Positions 53,014-61,868 of a stretch of 64,000 nucleotides of DNA are shown here, piece by piece. The position numbers and the translations under genes were made by a program. Under the pieces are notes generated by a model, which saw only the letters and a program-made list of their open reading frames with translations, searched no databases and had not been told where the DNA came from. This stretch comes from Kluyvera ascorbata_C (GTDB lineage: Bacteria > Pseudomonadota > Gammaproteobacteria > Enterobacterales > Enterobacteriaceae), in NCBI RefSeq assembly GCF_044197065.1, contig NZ_JBIQOI010000002.1, forward strand, positions 434,001-498,000, in the 5' to 3' direction. Within the stretch, counting starts at the first letter, position 1, and each line of letters starts with the position of its first letter.

Positions 53014-53640
53014 ATGATGATCCGCACCGTTAATCCTCTGCTGTTATCCACAGTCGCGGCGCTTATGGCGCTGTTCCTGATCTATACCGGCGTGAGCGCC
53101 GCTGAAAAAGTGACCTGGTTGATGGAGGTCACCCCGGTGATTATCGTTGTCCCGCTGCTGCTATTAACGGCGAAACGCTATCCCCTCACCCCGCTGCTCT
53201 ATACGCTGATTTTCTTTCACGCCATTATTCTGATGGTCGGCGGTCAGTACACCTACGCCAAGGTGCCGATTGGCTTCGACGTGCAGGCCTGGTTTGACCT
53301 CAGCCGTAACCCGTACGACAAACTGGGGCATTTCTTCCAGGGGCTGGTACCGGCGCTGGCGACGCGCGAAATCCTGCTGCGTGGGCACATTGTCCGCGGA
53401 CGTAAGATGCTGGCATTTCTGGTCTGCTGTGTCGCACTCGCCATTAGCGCAACCTACGAGCTGATTGAGTGGTGGGCGGCGCTGGCCATGGGACAAGGCG
53501 CGGATGATTTTCTCGGTACCCAGGGCGACCCGTGGGATACGCAGTCGGATATGTTCTGCGCCCTACTGGGTGCGCTGACAACGGTGATTGTGCTGGCGGG
53601 CTGGCACTGCCGGCAGTTAAAAGCTGCCGGATGGCGCTAA
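53014..53640 (+). CDS. yjdF: YjdF, DUF2238 inner-membrane protein
   Basis: 208 residues, five or six membrane helices, with NPYDKLGHFFQGLVPALATR and the YELIEWWAALAMG segment typical of DUF2238. In E. coli yjdF lies next to melB at another place in the chromosome; here it again lies in the mel module, so the block moved as a unit. Its stop is inside a REP arm. Function unknown. Confidence 0.87.
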   Translation: MMIRTVNPLLLSTVAALMALFLIYTGVSAAEKVTWLMEVTPVIIVVPLLLLTAKRYPLTPLLYTLIFFHAIILMVGGQYTYAKVPIGFDVQAWFDLSRNPYDKLGHFFQGLVPALATREILLRGHIVRGRKMLAFLVCCVALAISATYELIEWWAALAMGQGADDFLGTQGDPWDTQSDMFCALLGALTTVIVLAGWHCRQLKAAGWR

Positions 53641-53704
53641 CGCTTATCCGGCCTACAGTGAGTTTCCCGTAGGCCGGATAAGGCGCTTGCGCCGCCATCC
53701 GGCA
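53625..53704. repeat. REP/BIME pair between yjdF and the SemiSWEET gene
   Basis: Two oppositely oriented REP units, 53625-53656 and 53669-53704. The first covers the last five codons of yjdF, so the REP supplies coding sequence. Confidence 0.88.
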
Positions 53705-53711
53705 ATCCTTT

Positions 53712-53966
53712 CTATCCGCGACGAAACTTGATAATCAAAATCGGCATGGCGAACACCAGCGTCAGAAAATTCGCCATGCTGACCGCCGTATCCTCAATCA
53801 TCACGCCGTAAATCAGCCACATGACAAGTCCGCAAACGAACATGATATACATCAGGCCGGAGATCCCCTGGGTATTGCGGGTGGCGATCACCTTAATGGC
53901 CTGCGGTAAGAACGACAGCGTCGTCAGGCAAGCAGCCAGATAGCCAATCAAAGAAACCCACTCCAT
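53712..53966 (-). CDS. SemiSWEET sugar transporter
   Basis: 84 residues, three membrane helices and the PQ-loop motif (SFLPQAIKVIATRNTQG). SemiSWEETs dimerise and let sugars pass down their gradient. It follows melB by two bases, so it is probably the last gene of melAB. It could export or balance galactose or glucose from melibiose breakdown. E. coli mel operons lack it. Confidence 0.85.
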   Translation of the reverse strand: MEWVSLIGYLAACLTTLSFLPQAIKVIATRNTQGISGLMYIMFVCGLVMWLIYGVMIEDTAVSMANFLTLVFAMPILIIKFRRG

Positions 53967-53968
53967 GA

Positions 53969-55399
53969 TTACGCCTGCGCATCGCGAGTAACGGTAAGCG
54001 GACTTACCGGCGTGTCTTGCGGTGCGGCGGGCGTCGGCACTTTGCGGTATTTATCCAGAAGGTGAATTTGAATTCTACGCAACTGGTCGCCGTTCAAACG
54101 GTAGTAGCGGAAATAGAGCACCAGGGTAATCGCAAAGAACACGACAGGCAGCACAATCATAATAAACTGCATCCCGAGCACGGTTTCGGCAGACTGGGCA
54201 ACGTTTGGCGTATAGCCAATTACTCCGAGCACCACCGCGATAAAGAAGGCGGCAAACGCCGACCCGCCCTTCACCACCATCGTCTGCACCGCGTAGGCGA
54301 TGCTCTCGCAGCGAACGTTAAACTTGTACTCACCGTAATCGACGGTATCCGCCACCATAATCACCTGCAGTACCCAGAACAGCGCGGTGCCGATGTTCAG
54401 GAAAATCCCCGCAATGCAGATAACCAGCACGTTTGCCGACCCCGCCAGCGCCATCAGCAACAGCACGCCGCCGCTGACCATCGGCAGGATTGACGCCCCC
54501 GCCCACAGCACGCGTCGTGACAGCGCTTTCGCCAGACGCGGGAACAGCACCAGCGTCAGCAGGTTGGCCGCCCCGGCATAAGAGAGGTAGTACGGGAACA
54601 GATCCGCATCGCCAACCACGTAGGTGAAATAGTAAATGGCAAAGCCGGTGATGATATTCGACGCCACGTTGTAGGCCAGCGCCATCCCCAGTAGGCAGGA
54701 GAGCTGGTCGTTTTTGTAGATGAGGGCAAGGATTGATTTCAGCGACAGACGGCTGCTGTCCGCCGTGGCATCGCTGTCTGATGAGAAGACCTCATGAACA
54801 TTACGCAAGGTGACAATCGTCGAGGCGATAAAGAAGGCTATCAGCACCAGCGTGAACATCTGGAAGCCAAATCCCCTGTCCGCTCCGCCCACGTAGTTCA
54901 CGAACGGCAGCGTGATGCCCGCGGTGACGAACCCGGCGAGGCTGGCAAAAAAGCGCGGGAACGGCACCAATTGTTCACGTTCGCGCTTATCCAGGGTGAT
55001 GGTGGGCACCAGCGACCAGAATGGAATATCCATCAGGGTATAGGTCGTGCCCCACAGAATGTAGGTGATGCAGACGAACACCACCTGCGTGGTGCCTTCA
55101 AACAGGTGAGCGCTGAACAGTAAAAACAGCACCAGTGAGTTCGCCAGTGTGCCGAGCAGGATCCACGGCTTAAACTTGCCCCACCGCGTCCGCGTCGCGT
55201 TCACCACCCAGCCCATGATCGGGTCGTTGAACGCGTTCCAGATTTTAGCCACCAGAAACAGCGTGCCCACCAGGCCTACCGATAATCCCACTACGTCGGT
55301 GTAGTAGTACATCAGATACATGTAGACGATACCGATGGCGAAATCCTTACCAAACGCACCGAATCCGTAACTGAGTTTTGTTGTCAGAGAGATGCTCAT
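53969..55399 (-). CDS. melB: MelB, melibiose:cation symporter, Asp55 replaced by Asn
   Basis: 476 residues from ATG 55399 (the longer frame is upstream sequence). Almost every MelB landmark is intact: ISLTTKLSYGFGAFGKDFAI, the RTRWGKFKPWI loop, RGFGFQMF and the C-terminal tail. At the cation site it reads IWNAFNDPIMG: residue 55 is Asn (AAC at 55235-55237 on the minus strand), where E. coli and Salmonella have Asp55; Asp59 is kept. Asp55 is needed for Na+ coupling in Salmonella MelB, so H+ coupling is likely here. Confidence 0.9.
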   Translation of the reverse strand: MSISLTTKLSYGFGAFGKDFAIGIVYMYLMYYYTDVVGLSVGLVGTLFLVAKIWNAFNDPIMGWVVNATRTRWGKFKPWILLGTLANSLVLFLLFSAHLFEGTTQVVFVCITYILWGTTYTLMDIPFWSLVPTITLDKREREQLVPFPRFFASLAGFVTAGITLPFVNYVGGADRGFGFQMFTLVLIAFFIASTIVTLRNVHEVFSSDSDATADSSRLSLKSILALIYKNDQLSCLLGMALAYNVASNIITGFAIYYFTYVVGDADLFPYYLSYAGAANLLTLVLFPRLAKALSRRVLWAGASILPMVSGGVLLLMALAGSANVLVICIAGIFLNIGTALFWVLQVIMVADTVDYGEYKFNVRCESIAYAVQTMVVKGGSAFAAFFIAVVLGVIGYTPNVAQSAETVLGMQFIMIVLPVVFFAITLVLYFRYYRLNGDQLRRIQIHLLDKYRKVPTPAAPQDTPVSPLTVTRDAQA

Positions 55400-55482
55400 A
55401 GGGTACCGGGTCGCTGTTACCAGCGCCCGCCTTCTGTTATTAGAGAGGTAAGCGCCGGGTCTTACGCCCGGCGCGGTGTGAC

Positions 55483-56838
55483 TTAACGGTGCAGCCAGGC
55501 TGGGAGCCAATCGCCGTGCGAGGCAATCAGGTCATCCACCAGCGCATAAATCTCTTCAATGCCCAGCACCGCCGCGGTGTGCGGGTCCATCAGCGCCGCA
55601 TGGTAAACGCGGTCGCGGTTTTCGGTCAGAATCGCTTCAGTCAGCAGCGTTTGTACATTGATGTTGGTTTGCATCATGGCCGCCAGATGCGACGGAATCG
55701 CCCCCACTTTGGTTGGCTGAATACCGTTGGCATCCACCAGACACGCCACCTCAACGCAGCTTCCCTGCGGCAGGTTATCAATCAGGCCGTCGTTACGGAC
55801 GTTACCGTAAATCACGCTCGGCTCGCCGGTCCAGATAGCGTTCATAATGGTGCTGGCGTATTCGCGCGACGGCTTAATATCGATGCGATCGGCGGTTTTG
55901 TACTCTTCCAGCTCTTTATGCCAGTTCGCCAGCTGCTCGACGCAGCGTTTCGGGTACTCGTCCAGCGGCACCTTATAGCGCTCAATCAGATCTTCGCGCC
56001 CAGGCTTAATAAACCACGGGGTGTATTCCGCAAAGTGCTCTGACGACTCGGTGACGAAATAGCCCAGCTTTTTAAACATCTCATAGCGCACAATGTTCTG
56101 GCAGCGTTCATTGCCGTGAATATTCGGTTTTGGCGCCTGCCCGGCTTCATAGGCGGCCAGCAGCTCGGGATAGAGGTTGACGTAGCGGCCATCGGCGGTT
56201 TTACGCTCCAGCTCCAGATAGAACGCCATATGGTTAATCCCGGCGCTGCGATAGCGCAGCGTGGCAGGGTCGATATTTAAATCACGCGCCAGCTCTTCCG
56301 CCGTGCCCTGCACCGAGTGGCACAGCCCCACCTGCTTAATGTGCGGATAGCGGGCGTACATGGCCCAGGTGTTCATCGCCATCGGGTTAACGTAGTTGAG
56401 CATCGTGGCGTCAGGGCAGACTTCCGTCATATCGTCGCAAATTTGCCACAGGTGTGGAATGGTGCGCAGCGCGCGCATAATGCCGCCGGGGCCGAGGGTA
56501 TCGGCGATGGTCTGCTCCAGCCCGTGGCGCTTGCAGACCTCAAAATCGGTCACGGTGCACGGCTCGTAGCCGCCAATCTGGAAGGCGACCACCACGAAAT
56601 CGGCCCCTTGCAGCGCCGCTTTGCGGTCGGTATGGCAGCTGATGTGGCCAGACGCACCGGCGGAGTCCATTAGTTTGCGCACCACAATGTGCGACTCTTC
56701 AAGGCGCGTTTCGTCGATATCCATCAGGGCGATATGTGCCGATTTAAGCGCCTCACGATGAAAAACATCGCCCAGAATATTTTTAACGAAAATGGTGGAA
56801 CCTGCGCCGATAAAGGTAATTTTTGGTGCTGTCATCAT
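55483..56838 (-). CDS. melA: MelA, alpha-galactosidase (GH4)
   Basis: 451 residues from ATG 56838 (GGAGAG upstream), equal to E. coli MelA; the longer frame to 56952 is rejected. GH4 enzymes need NAD+ and Mn2+: FIGAGSTIFVKN binds the nucleotide, GLCHSVQGT and GINHM contain metal ligands. It splits melibiose into galactose and glucose. First gene of melA-melB-SemiSWEET, divergent from melR. Confidence 0.95.
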   Translation of the reverse strand: MMTAPKITFIGAGSTIFVKNILGDVFHREALKSAHIALMDIDETRLEESHIVVRKLMDSAGASGHISCHTDRKAALQGADFVVVAFQIGGYEPCTVTDFEVCKRHGLEQTIADTLGPGGIMRALRTIPHLWQICDDMTEVCPDATMLNYVNPMAMNTWAMYARYPHIKQVGLCHSVQGTAEELARDLNIDPATLRYRSAGINHMAFYLELERKTADGRYVNLYPELLAAYEAGQAPKPNIHGNERCQNIVRYEMFKKLGYFVTESSEHFAEYTPWFIKPGREDLIERYKVPLDEYPKRCVEQLANWHKELEEYKTADRIDIKPSREYASTIMNAIWTGEPSVIYGNVRNDGLIDNLPQGSCVEVACLVDANGIQPTKVGAIPSHLAAMMQTNINVQTLLTEAILTENRDRVYHAALMDPHTAAVLGIEEIYALVDDLIASHGDWLPAWLHR

Positions 56839-56918
56839 GACTCTCCAGAAACAGTAGTGAACGCCTTTATCGTGGCATGCGCTCGGGGCGAAAACCTCCG
56901 GCTTCCCCGATGAGCATT

Positions 56919-56968
56919 CCCGAAAACTCAGATCTGCTGGTGGTCGCGACAAGATCTGAGCTTTTGGG
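56919..56968. promoter_or_regulatory. Inverted repeat in the melR-melA control region
   Basis: Arm 56919-56935 (ends CTCAGATCT) and arm 56952-56968 (starts AGATCTGAG) pair at 15 of 17 positions across a 16-base centre. It lies between melA (start 56838) and melR (start 57088), where MelR binds 18-base sites in E. coli. I cannot show that it is a MelR target. Confidence 0.55.
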
Positions 56969-57087
56969 AGTAAATAGACTAAAAAGCAGAGTATCCGGCC
57001 TGCTAATCAGGCTAATATCAATGATAGCGGCGGCATTTGAGCCCGCCCTGCTGGCATGATTCTGATATTTCAGGAAACGGAGTAACC

Positions 57088-58014
57088 ATGAGCGACGAGC
57101 CAATTACCTTTCTGCCCCGCGACCCGCATATGTGCAACGGCGATGAAAAGCAGACCCGCAGCCCGCTGTCGCTCTATTCCGAATACCAGCGTATGGACAT
57201 TGAGCTACGACGACCGCATGCGATGGCCGCCAGCCACTGGCACGGCCAGGTAGAGGTTAACGTGCCGTTTGACGGCGATGTGGAATACCTGATTAACAAC
57301 GAAGTGGTGCAGATAAAACAGGGGCATATCACCCTGTTCTGGGCCTGTACTCCCCACCAGTTGACGCGACCGGGCGACTGTCGACAGATGGCAATTTTCA
57401 GCCTGCCAATGCACCAGTTTCTCTCCTGGCCGCTGGACCGGGAACTGATTAACCACGTCACCCACGGTATGGTGGTGCAATCACTGGCCACCCAGCAGCT
57501 CAGCGCCTTTGAAGTCCTGCGCTGGCAGCAGGAGGCCTACAGCCCGAATGAACAGATTCGCCAATTGGCGATCGATGAAATCGGCCTGATGCTCAAGCGC
57601 TTTAGCCTCTCCGGCTGGCAGCCTATTCTGCTCAACAAAACCTCGCGGACCCACAAAAACAGCGTCTCGCGGCACGCGCAATTTTACGTCAGCCAGATGC
57701 TGGGCTTTATTGCCGATAACTACGATCAGGCGCTGACCATCGACGACGTGGCGGATCACGTCAAGCTTAACGCCAACTATGCGATGGGCATTTTTCAGCG
57801 CGTCATGCAGCTCACCTTAAAGCAGTACATTACCGCGATGCGCATTAACCACGTACGCGCCCTGCTGAGCGATACCGACAAAACTATCCTTGATGTGGCG
57901 ATGACGGCGGGCTTTCGTTCCAGCAGCCGCTTCTACAGCACCTTCAGCCGCTACGTAGGGATGTCACCACAGCAGTACCGCAAGCTGAGCCAGCAGAAGC
58001 GACAAACGCTCTGA
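57088..58014 (+). CDS. melR: MelR, AraC-family activator of melAB
   Basis: 308 residues from ATG 57088 (ACGGAG upstream). An N-terminal cupin-type effector half (SHWHGQVEVNVPFDGDVEYL) and C-terminal AraC HTH pair (VKLNANYAMGIFQRVMQ, TAGFRSSSRFYSTFSRYVGM). It activates melAB in the presence of melibiose, with CRP. Nearly identical to E. coli MelR, except for the first dozen residues. Confidence 0.94.
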   Translation: MSDEPITFLPRDPHMCNGDEKQTRSPLSLYSEYQRMDIELRRPHAMAASHWHGQVEVNVPFDGDVEYLINNEVVQIKQGHITLFWACTPHQLTRPGDCRQMAIFSLPMHQFLSWPLDRELINHVTHGMVVQSLATQQLSAFEVLRWQQEAYSPNEQIRQLAIDEIGLMLKRFSLSGWQPILLNKTSRTHKNSVSRHAQFYVSQMLGFIADNYDQALTIDDVADHVKLNANYAMGIFQRVMQLTLKQYITAMRINHVRALLSDTDKTILDVAMTAGFRSSSRFYSTFSRYVGMSPQQYRKLSQQKRQTL

Positions 58015-58130
58015 TCCACCGGTTTCGCTATTTTCAGCGGTTGCACTCCCGCCGCCATCACGGATAATAAGTACAGCAAATTTATATTATTACCGTGAAG
58101 ACACGGCTTTCTGGAGAACGTGCGCCGACT

Positions 58131-61100
58131 ATGCCTGAACATGCCCGTTACGACCTACCGAGTAAACCTGGCGACCAGCGCCAGCTTGGCGAACTGACCG
58201 GTGCCGCCTGTGCGACGCTGGTGGCAGAAATCGCCGAACGTCACGCCGGTCCGGTGGTGCTTATCGCCCCGGATATGCAAAATGCGCTGCGTCTGCACGA
58301 CGAAATCAGCCAGTTTACCGATAATCTGGTGATGAACCTGGCCGACTGGGAAACGCTGCCTTACGACAGTTTCTCCCCGCATCAGGACATTATCTCCTCG
58401 CGCCTGTCGACGCTGTACCAGTTGCCAACGATGCAGCGCGGCGTACTGATTATTCCGGTCAGCACGCTGATGCAGCGCGTCTGTCCGCACAGCTTCCTGC
58501 ACGGCCACGCGCTGGTGATGAAAAAAGGCCAGCGCCTGTCACGCGATGCTTTGCGTAACCAGCTCGAAAGCGCGGGCTATCGCCACGTCGATCAGGTGAT
58601 GGAGCACGGGGAGTACGCCACTCGCGGCGCGCTGCTTGATCTCTACCCGATGGGCAGCGAGCAGCCTTATCGTCTCGACTTCTTCGATGATGAAATCGAC
58701 AGTCTGCGCGTCTTTGACGTCGACAGCCAGCGTACGCTCGAAGAAGTGGATGCCATTAACCTGCTCCCCGCGCACGAATTCCCGACGGACAAAACCGCCA
58801 TCGAACTGTTCCGCAGCCAATGGCGCGATAAGTTCGACGTCAAGCGCGATGCCGAACATATCTACCAGCAGGTCAGCAAAGGTACGCTGCCTGCTGGTAT
58901 TGAATACTGGCAGCCGCTGTTCTTCAACGAACCACTACCGCCGCTGTTCAGCTACTTCCCGGCCAACACGCTGCTGGTCAATACCGGCGACCTCGACGCC
59001 AGCGCGAGCCGCTTCCAGACCGATACCCAGGCGCGATTTGAAAACCGCGGCGTCGATCCGATGCGTCCGCTGCTGCCACCGGCGCAGCTCTGGCTGAAAA
59101 CGGATGAGCTTAACAGCGAGCTGAAAAAATGGCCGCGCGTGCAGCTCAAAACCGAAAGCCTGCCGAAGAAAGCCGCTAACACTAACCTCAGCTTCCAGCC
59201 GCTGCCGGAGCTTGCCGTTCAGGCGCAGAACAAGTCGCCGCTGGAAAACCTGCGTAAGTTTATTGAGTCCTTTACCGGGCCGGTGATCTTTTCGGTAGAG
59301 AGCGAGGGGCGTCGTGAAGCGCTGGGGGAACTGCTGTCGCGCATTAAGCTTGCGCCAAAGCGCATTCAGCGTCTGGATGAAGCCACCGGCAACAACCGCT
59401 ATCTGATGATTGGTGCCGCCGAGCACGGCTTTATCGATACTCAAAATAATCTGGCGTTAATCTGCGAAAGCGACCTGCTCGGCGAGCGCGTGGCGCGCCG
59501 TCGTCAGGATGCGCGTCGCACCATTAACCCGGATACGCTTATCCGCAACCTGGCGGAACTGCATATCGGCCAGCCGGTGGTACACCTTGAGCACGGCGTT
59601 GGCCGCTATGCCGGGATGACCACCCTGGAAGCCGGCGGCATTACCGGCGAATATCTGATGCTCACCTACGCCAGCGATGCCAAACTGTACGTGCCGGTCT
59701 CCTCGCTGCACCTTATCAGCCGCTACGCGGGCGGCGCAGAAGAGAACGCCCCACTGCATAAGCTCGGTGGCGATGCGTGGACGCGCGCGCGGCAGAAAGC
59801 CGCCGAGAAGGTGCGCGACGTGGCGGCCGAGCTGCTGGATATCTACGCCCAGCGCGCCGCCAAAGAGGGCTTTGCCTTCAAACACGACCGCGAACAGTAT
59901 CAGCTGTTCTGCGACAGCTTCCCGTTTGAAACCACGCCGGATCAGGCGCAGGCCATCAACGCGGTGTTGAGCGACATGTGCCAGCCGCTGGCGATGGACC
60001 GTCTGGTGTGTGGTGACGTGGGCTTTGGTAAAACCGAAGTCGCCATGCGCGCCGCGTTCCTTGCCGTCGAAAACCACAAGCAGGTTGCGGTACTGGTGCC
60101 AACCACCCTGCTCGCCCAGCAGCACTACGACAACTTCCGCGACCGTTTCGCCAACTGGCCGGTACGTATCGAGATGCTGTCGCGCTTCCGTAGCGCCAAA
60201 GAGCAGACGCAAATTCTGGCCGAAGCCGCCGAGGGGAAAATCGATATTCTGATCGGTACCCACAAGCTGCTGCAAAGCGACGTCAAGCTACGCGACCTGG
60301 GGCTGCTGATTGTCGATGAAGAGCACCGCTTCGGCGTGCGCCATAAAGAGCGCATTAAGGCGATGCGCGCCGACGTCGATATCTTAACCCTGACCGCCAC
60401 GCCGATTCCGCGCACGCTGAACATGGCGATGAGCGGTATGCGCGATCTGTCGATTATTGCCACGCCTCCGGCACGCCGCCTGGCGGTAAAAACCTTCGTG
60501 CGCGAGTACGACAGTCTGGTGGTGCGCGAAGCGATTCTGCGTGAAACGCTGCGCGGCGGCCAGGTTTACTACCTGTTCAACGACGTCGAAAACATTCAGA
60601 AAACCGCCGATAAGCTGGCGGAACTGGTACCGGAAGCGCGTATCGCCATCGGCCACGGCCAGATGCGCGAGCGCGAACTGGAACGGGTGATGAACGATTT
60701 TCACCACCAGCGTTTCAACGTGCTGGTGTGTACCACCATCATCGAAACCGGCATCGACATTCCAACCGCCAACACTATTATCATCGAGCGAGCGGATCAC
60801 TTCGGTCTGGCGCAACTGCACCAGCTGCGCGGTCGCGTAGGCCGTTCACACCACCAGGCCTACGCCTGGCTGCTGACGCCGCATCCGAAAGCGATGACCA
60901 CCGACGCGCAAAAACGTCTGGAAGCCATTGCCTCGCTCGAAGACCTCGGTGCGGGCTTTGCGCTGGCAACCCACGACCTCGAAATTCGCGGCGCGGGCGA
61001 ACTGCTCGGCGAAGATCAAAGTGGCTCCATGGAGACTATCGGCTTCTCGCTGTATATGGAGCTACTGGAAAACGCTGTCGATGCGCTCAAAGAGGGTCGC

Positions 61101-61577
61101 GAACCGTCGCTGGAGGATTTAACCAGCCAGCAAACCGAAGTCGAGCTGCGCATGCCGTCGCTGTTGCCGGACGATTTTATCCCGGACGTCAACACGCGCC
61201 TGTCGTTCTACAAGCGTATCGCTAGCGCGAAAAGCGAGAATGAGCTGGACGAAATCAAGGTTGAGCTGATTGACCGCTTCGGCCTGCTGCCGGACGCCGC
61301 GCGCAACCTGCTGGATATCGCCCGTTTGCGCCAGCAGGCGCAAAAACTCGGGATTCGTAAGCTTGAAGGCAACGAGAAAGGCGGCGTGATTGAGTTCGCC
61401 GAGAAGAATCACGTCAACCCAACGTGGCTAATTGGTCTGCTGCAAAAACAGCCGCAGCACTATCGTCTCGACGGCCCGACGCGCCTCAAGTTCTTCCAGG
61501 ACCTGAGCGAGCGTAAAACGCGTATGGAGTGGGTGCGCCAGTTTATGCGCCAGCTTGAAGAGAACGCGGTCGCCTGA
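58131..61577 (+). CDS. mfd: Mfd, transcription-repair coupling factor
   Basis: 1148 residues from ATG 58131, as in E. coli. N-terminal UvrB-homology region, RNA polymerase-interacting domain (HLEHGVGRYAGM), superfamily 2 ATPase (GDVGFGKTEVAMR, DEEHRFG, GRVGRSHHQ) and C-terminal TRCF domain. It removes RNA polymerase stalled at lesions and recruits UvrA. Its neighbours on both sides differ from E. coli (mel module before, TonB receptor after). Confidence 0.97.
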   Translation: MPEHARYDLPSKPGDQRQLGELTGAACATLVAEIAERHAGPVVLIAPDMQNALRLHDEISQFTDNLVMNLADWETLPYDSFSPHQDIISSRLSTLYQLPTMQRGVLIIPVSTLMQRVCPHSFLHGHALVMKKGQRLSRDALRNQLESAGYRHVDQVMEHGEYATRGALLDLYPMGSEQPYRLDFFDDEIDSLRVFDVDSQRTLEEVDAINLLPAHEFPTDKTAIELFRSQWRDKFDVKRDAEHIYQQVSKGTLPAGIEYWQPLFFNEPLPPLFSYFPANTLLVNTGDLDASASRFQTDTQARFENRGVDPMRPLLPPAQLWLKTDELNSELKKWPRVQLKTESLPKKAANTNLSFQPLPELAVQAQNKSPLENLRKFIESFTGPVIFSVESEGRREALGELLSRIKLAPKRIQRLDEATGNNRYLMIGAAEHGFIDTQNNLALICESDLLGERVARRRQDARRTINPDTLIRNLAELHIGQPVVHLEHGVGRYAGMTTLEAGGITGEYLMLTYASDAKLYVPVSSLHLISRYAGGAEENAPLHKLGGDAWTRARQKAAEKVRDVAAELLDIYAQRAAKEGFAFKHDREQYQLFCDSFPFETTPDQAQAINAVLSDMCQPLAMDRLVCGDVGFGKTEVAMRAAFLAVENHKQVAVLVPTTLLAQQHYDNFRDRFANWPVRIEMLSRFRSAKEQTQILAEAAEGKIDILIGTHKLLQSDVKLRDLGLLIVDEEHRFGVRHKERIKAMRADVDILTLTATPIPRTLNMAMSGMRDLSIIATPPARRLAVKTFVREYDSLVVREAILRETLRGGQVYYLFNDVENIQKTADKLAELVPEARIAIGHGQMRERELERVMNDFHHQRFNVLVCTTIIETGIDIPTANTIIIERADHFGLAQLHQLRGRVGRSHHQAYAWLLTPHPKAMTTDAQKRLEAIASLEDLGAGFALATHDLEIRGAGELLGEDQSGSMETIGFSLYMELLENAVDALKEGREPSLEDLTSQQTEVELRMPSLLPDDFIPDVNTRLSFYKRIASAKSENELDEIKVELIDRFGLLPDAARNLLDIARLRQQAQKLGIRKLEGNEKGGVIEFAEKNHVNPTWLIGLLQKQPQHYRLDGPTRLKFFQDLSERKTRMEWVRQFMRQLEENAVA

Positions 61578-61598
61578 GTCTCTCGTCTCCCCCTGCCG

Positions 61599-61668
61599 GG
61601 TAGCGCGACGCTTACCCGGCTAACTCCCCTGCTGATATAGGCCCGGTAAGCGCAGCGCCACCGGGCAA
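61599..61668. repeat. REP-like palindromes after mfd
   Basis: GCCGGGTAGCG... and GGCCCGGTAAGCG...CACCGGGC arms form two REP-like hairpins in the mfd-fhuE gap. They differ from the GCCGGAT type elsewhere in the window. Confidence 0.6.
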
Positions 61669-61754
61669 TCTCCCTGAGCGCCTCTAAACCCGCCCACTGA
61701 AAAACCGTTTCATTTCCTACCATTTCGCGACGTACTTTTGTTTACATATGAATA

Positions 61755-61780
61755 AAAATGCGTATATTTCTCGTTTGCAT
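61755..61780 (+). promoter_or_regulatory. Possible Fur box upstream of the TonB receptor
   Basis: AAATGCGTATATTTCTCGTT and the following TGCATTT resemble the second half of enterobacterial Fur sites (ATTCTCATTTGC) and have AAATGC/GCATTT ends. Match to the 19-base consensus is partial. Confidence 0.35.
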
Positions 61781-61868
61781 TTACTTTCAAGTGCGCAGTG
61801 GCATATTTCATTGACCGTGGACACAGAGCTACGGAACACAACAACACTCGTTATATTAAGGGTTTACC

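Noticed and set aside
55483..56952. Longer MelA start at 56952
   Set aside because: The 38 extra residues do not resemble MelA and would cover the mel control region; ATG 56838 has a ribosome site and gives the exact family length.
59457..60275. 272-codon minus-strand frame in mfd
   Set aside because: Shadow of mfd; no ribosome site and composition typical of antisense frames.
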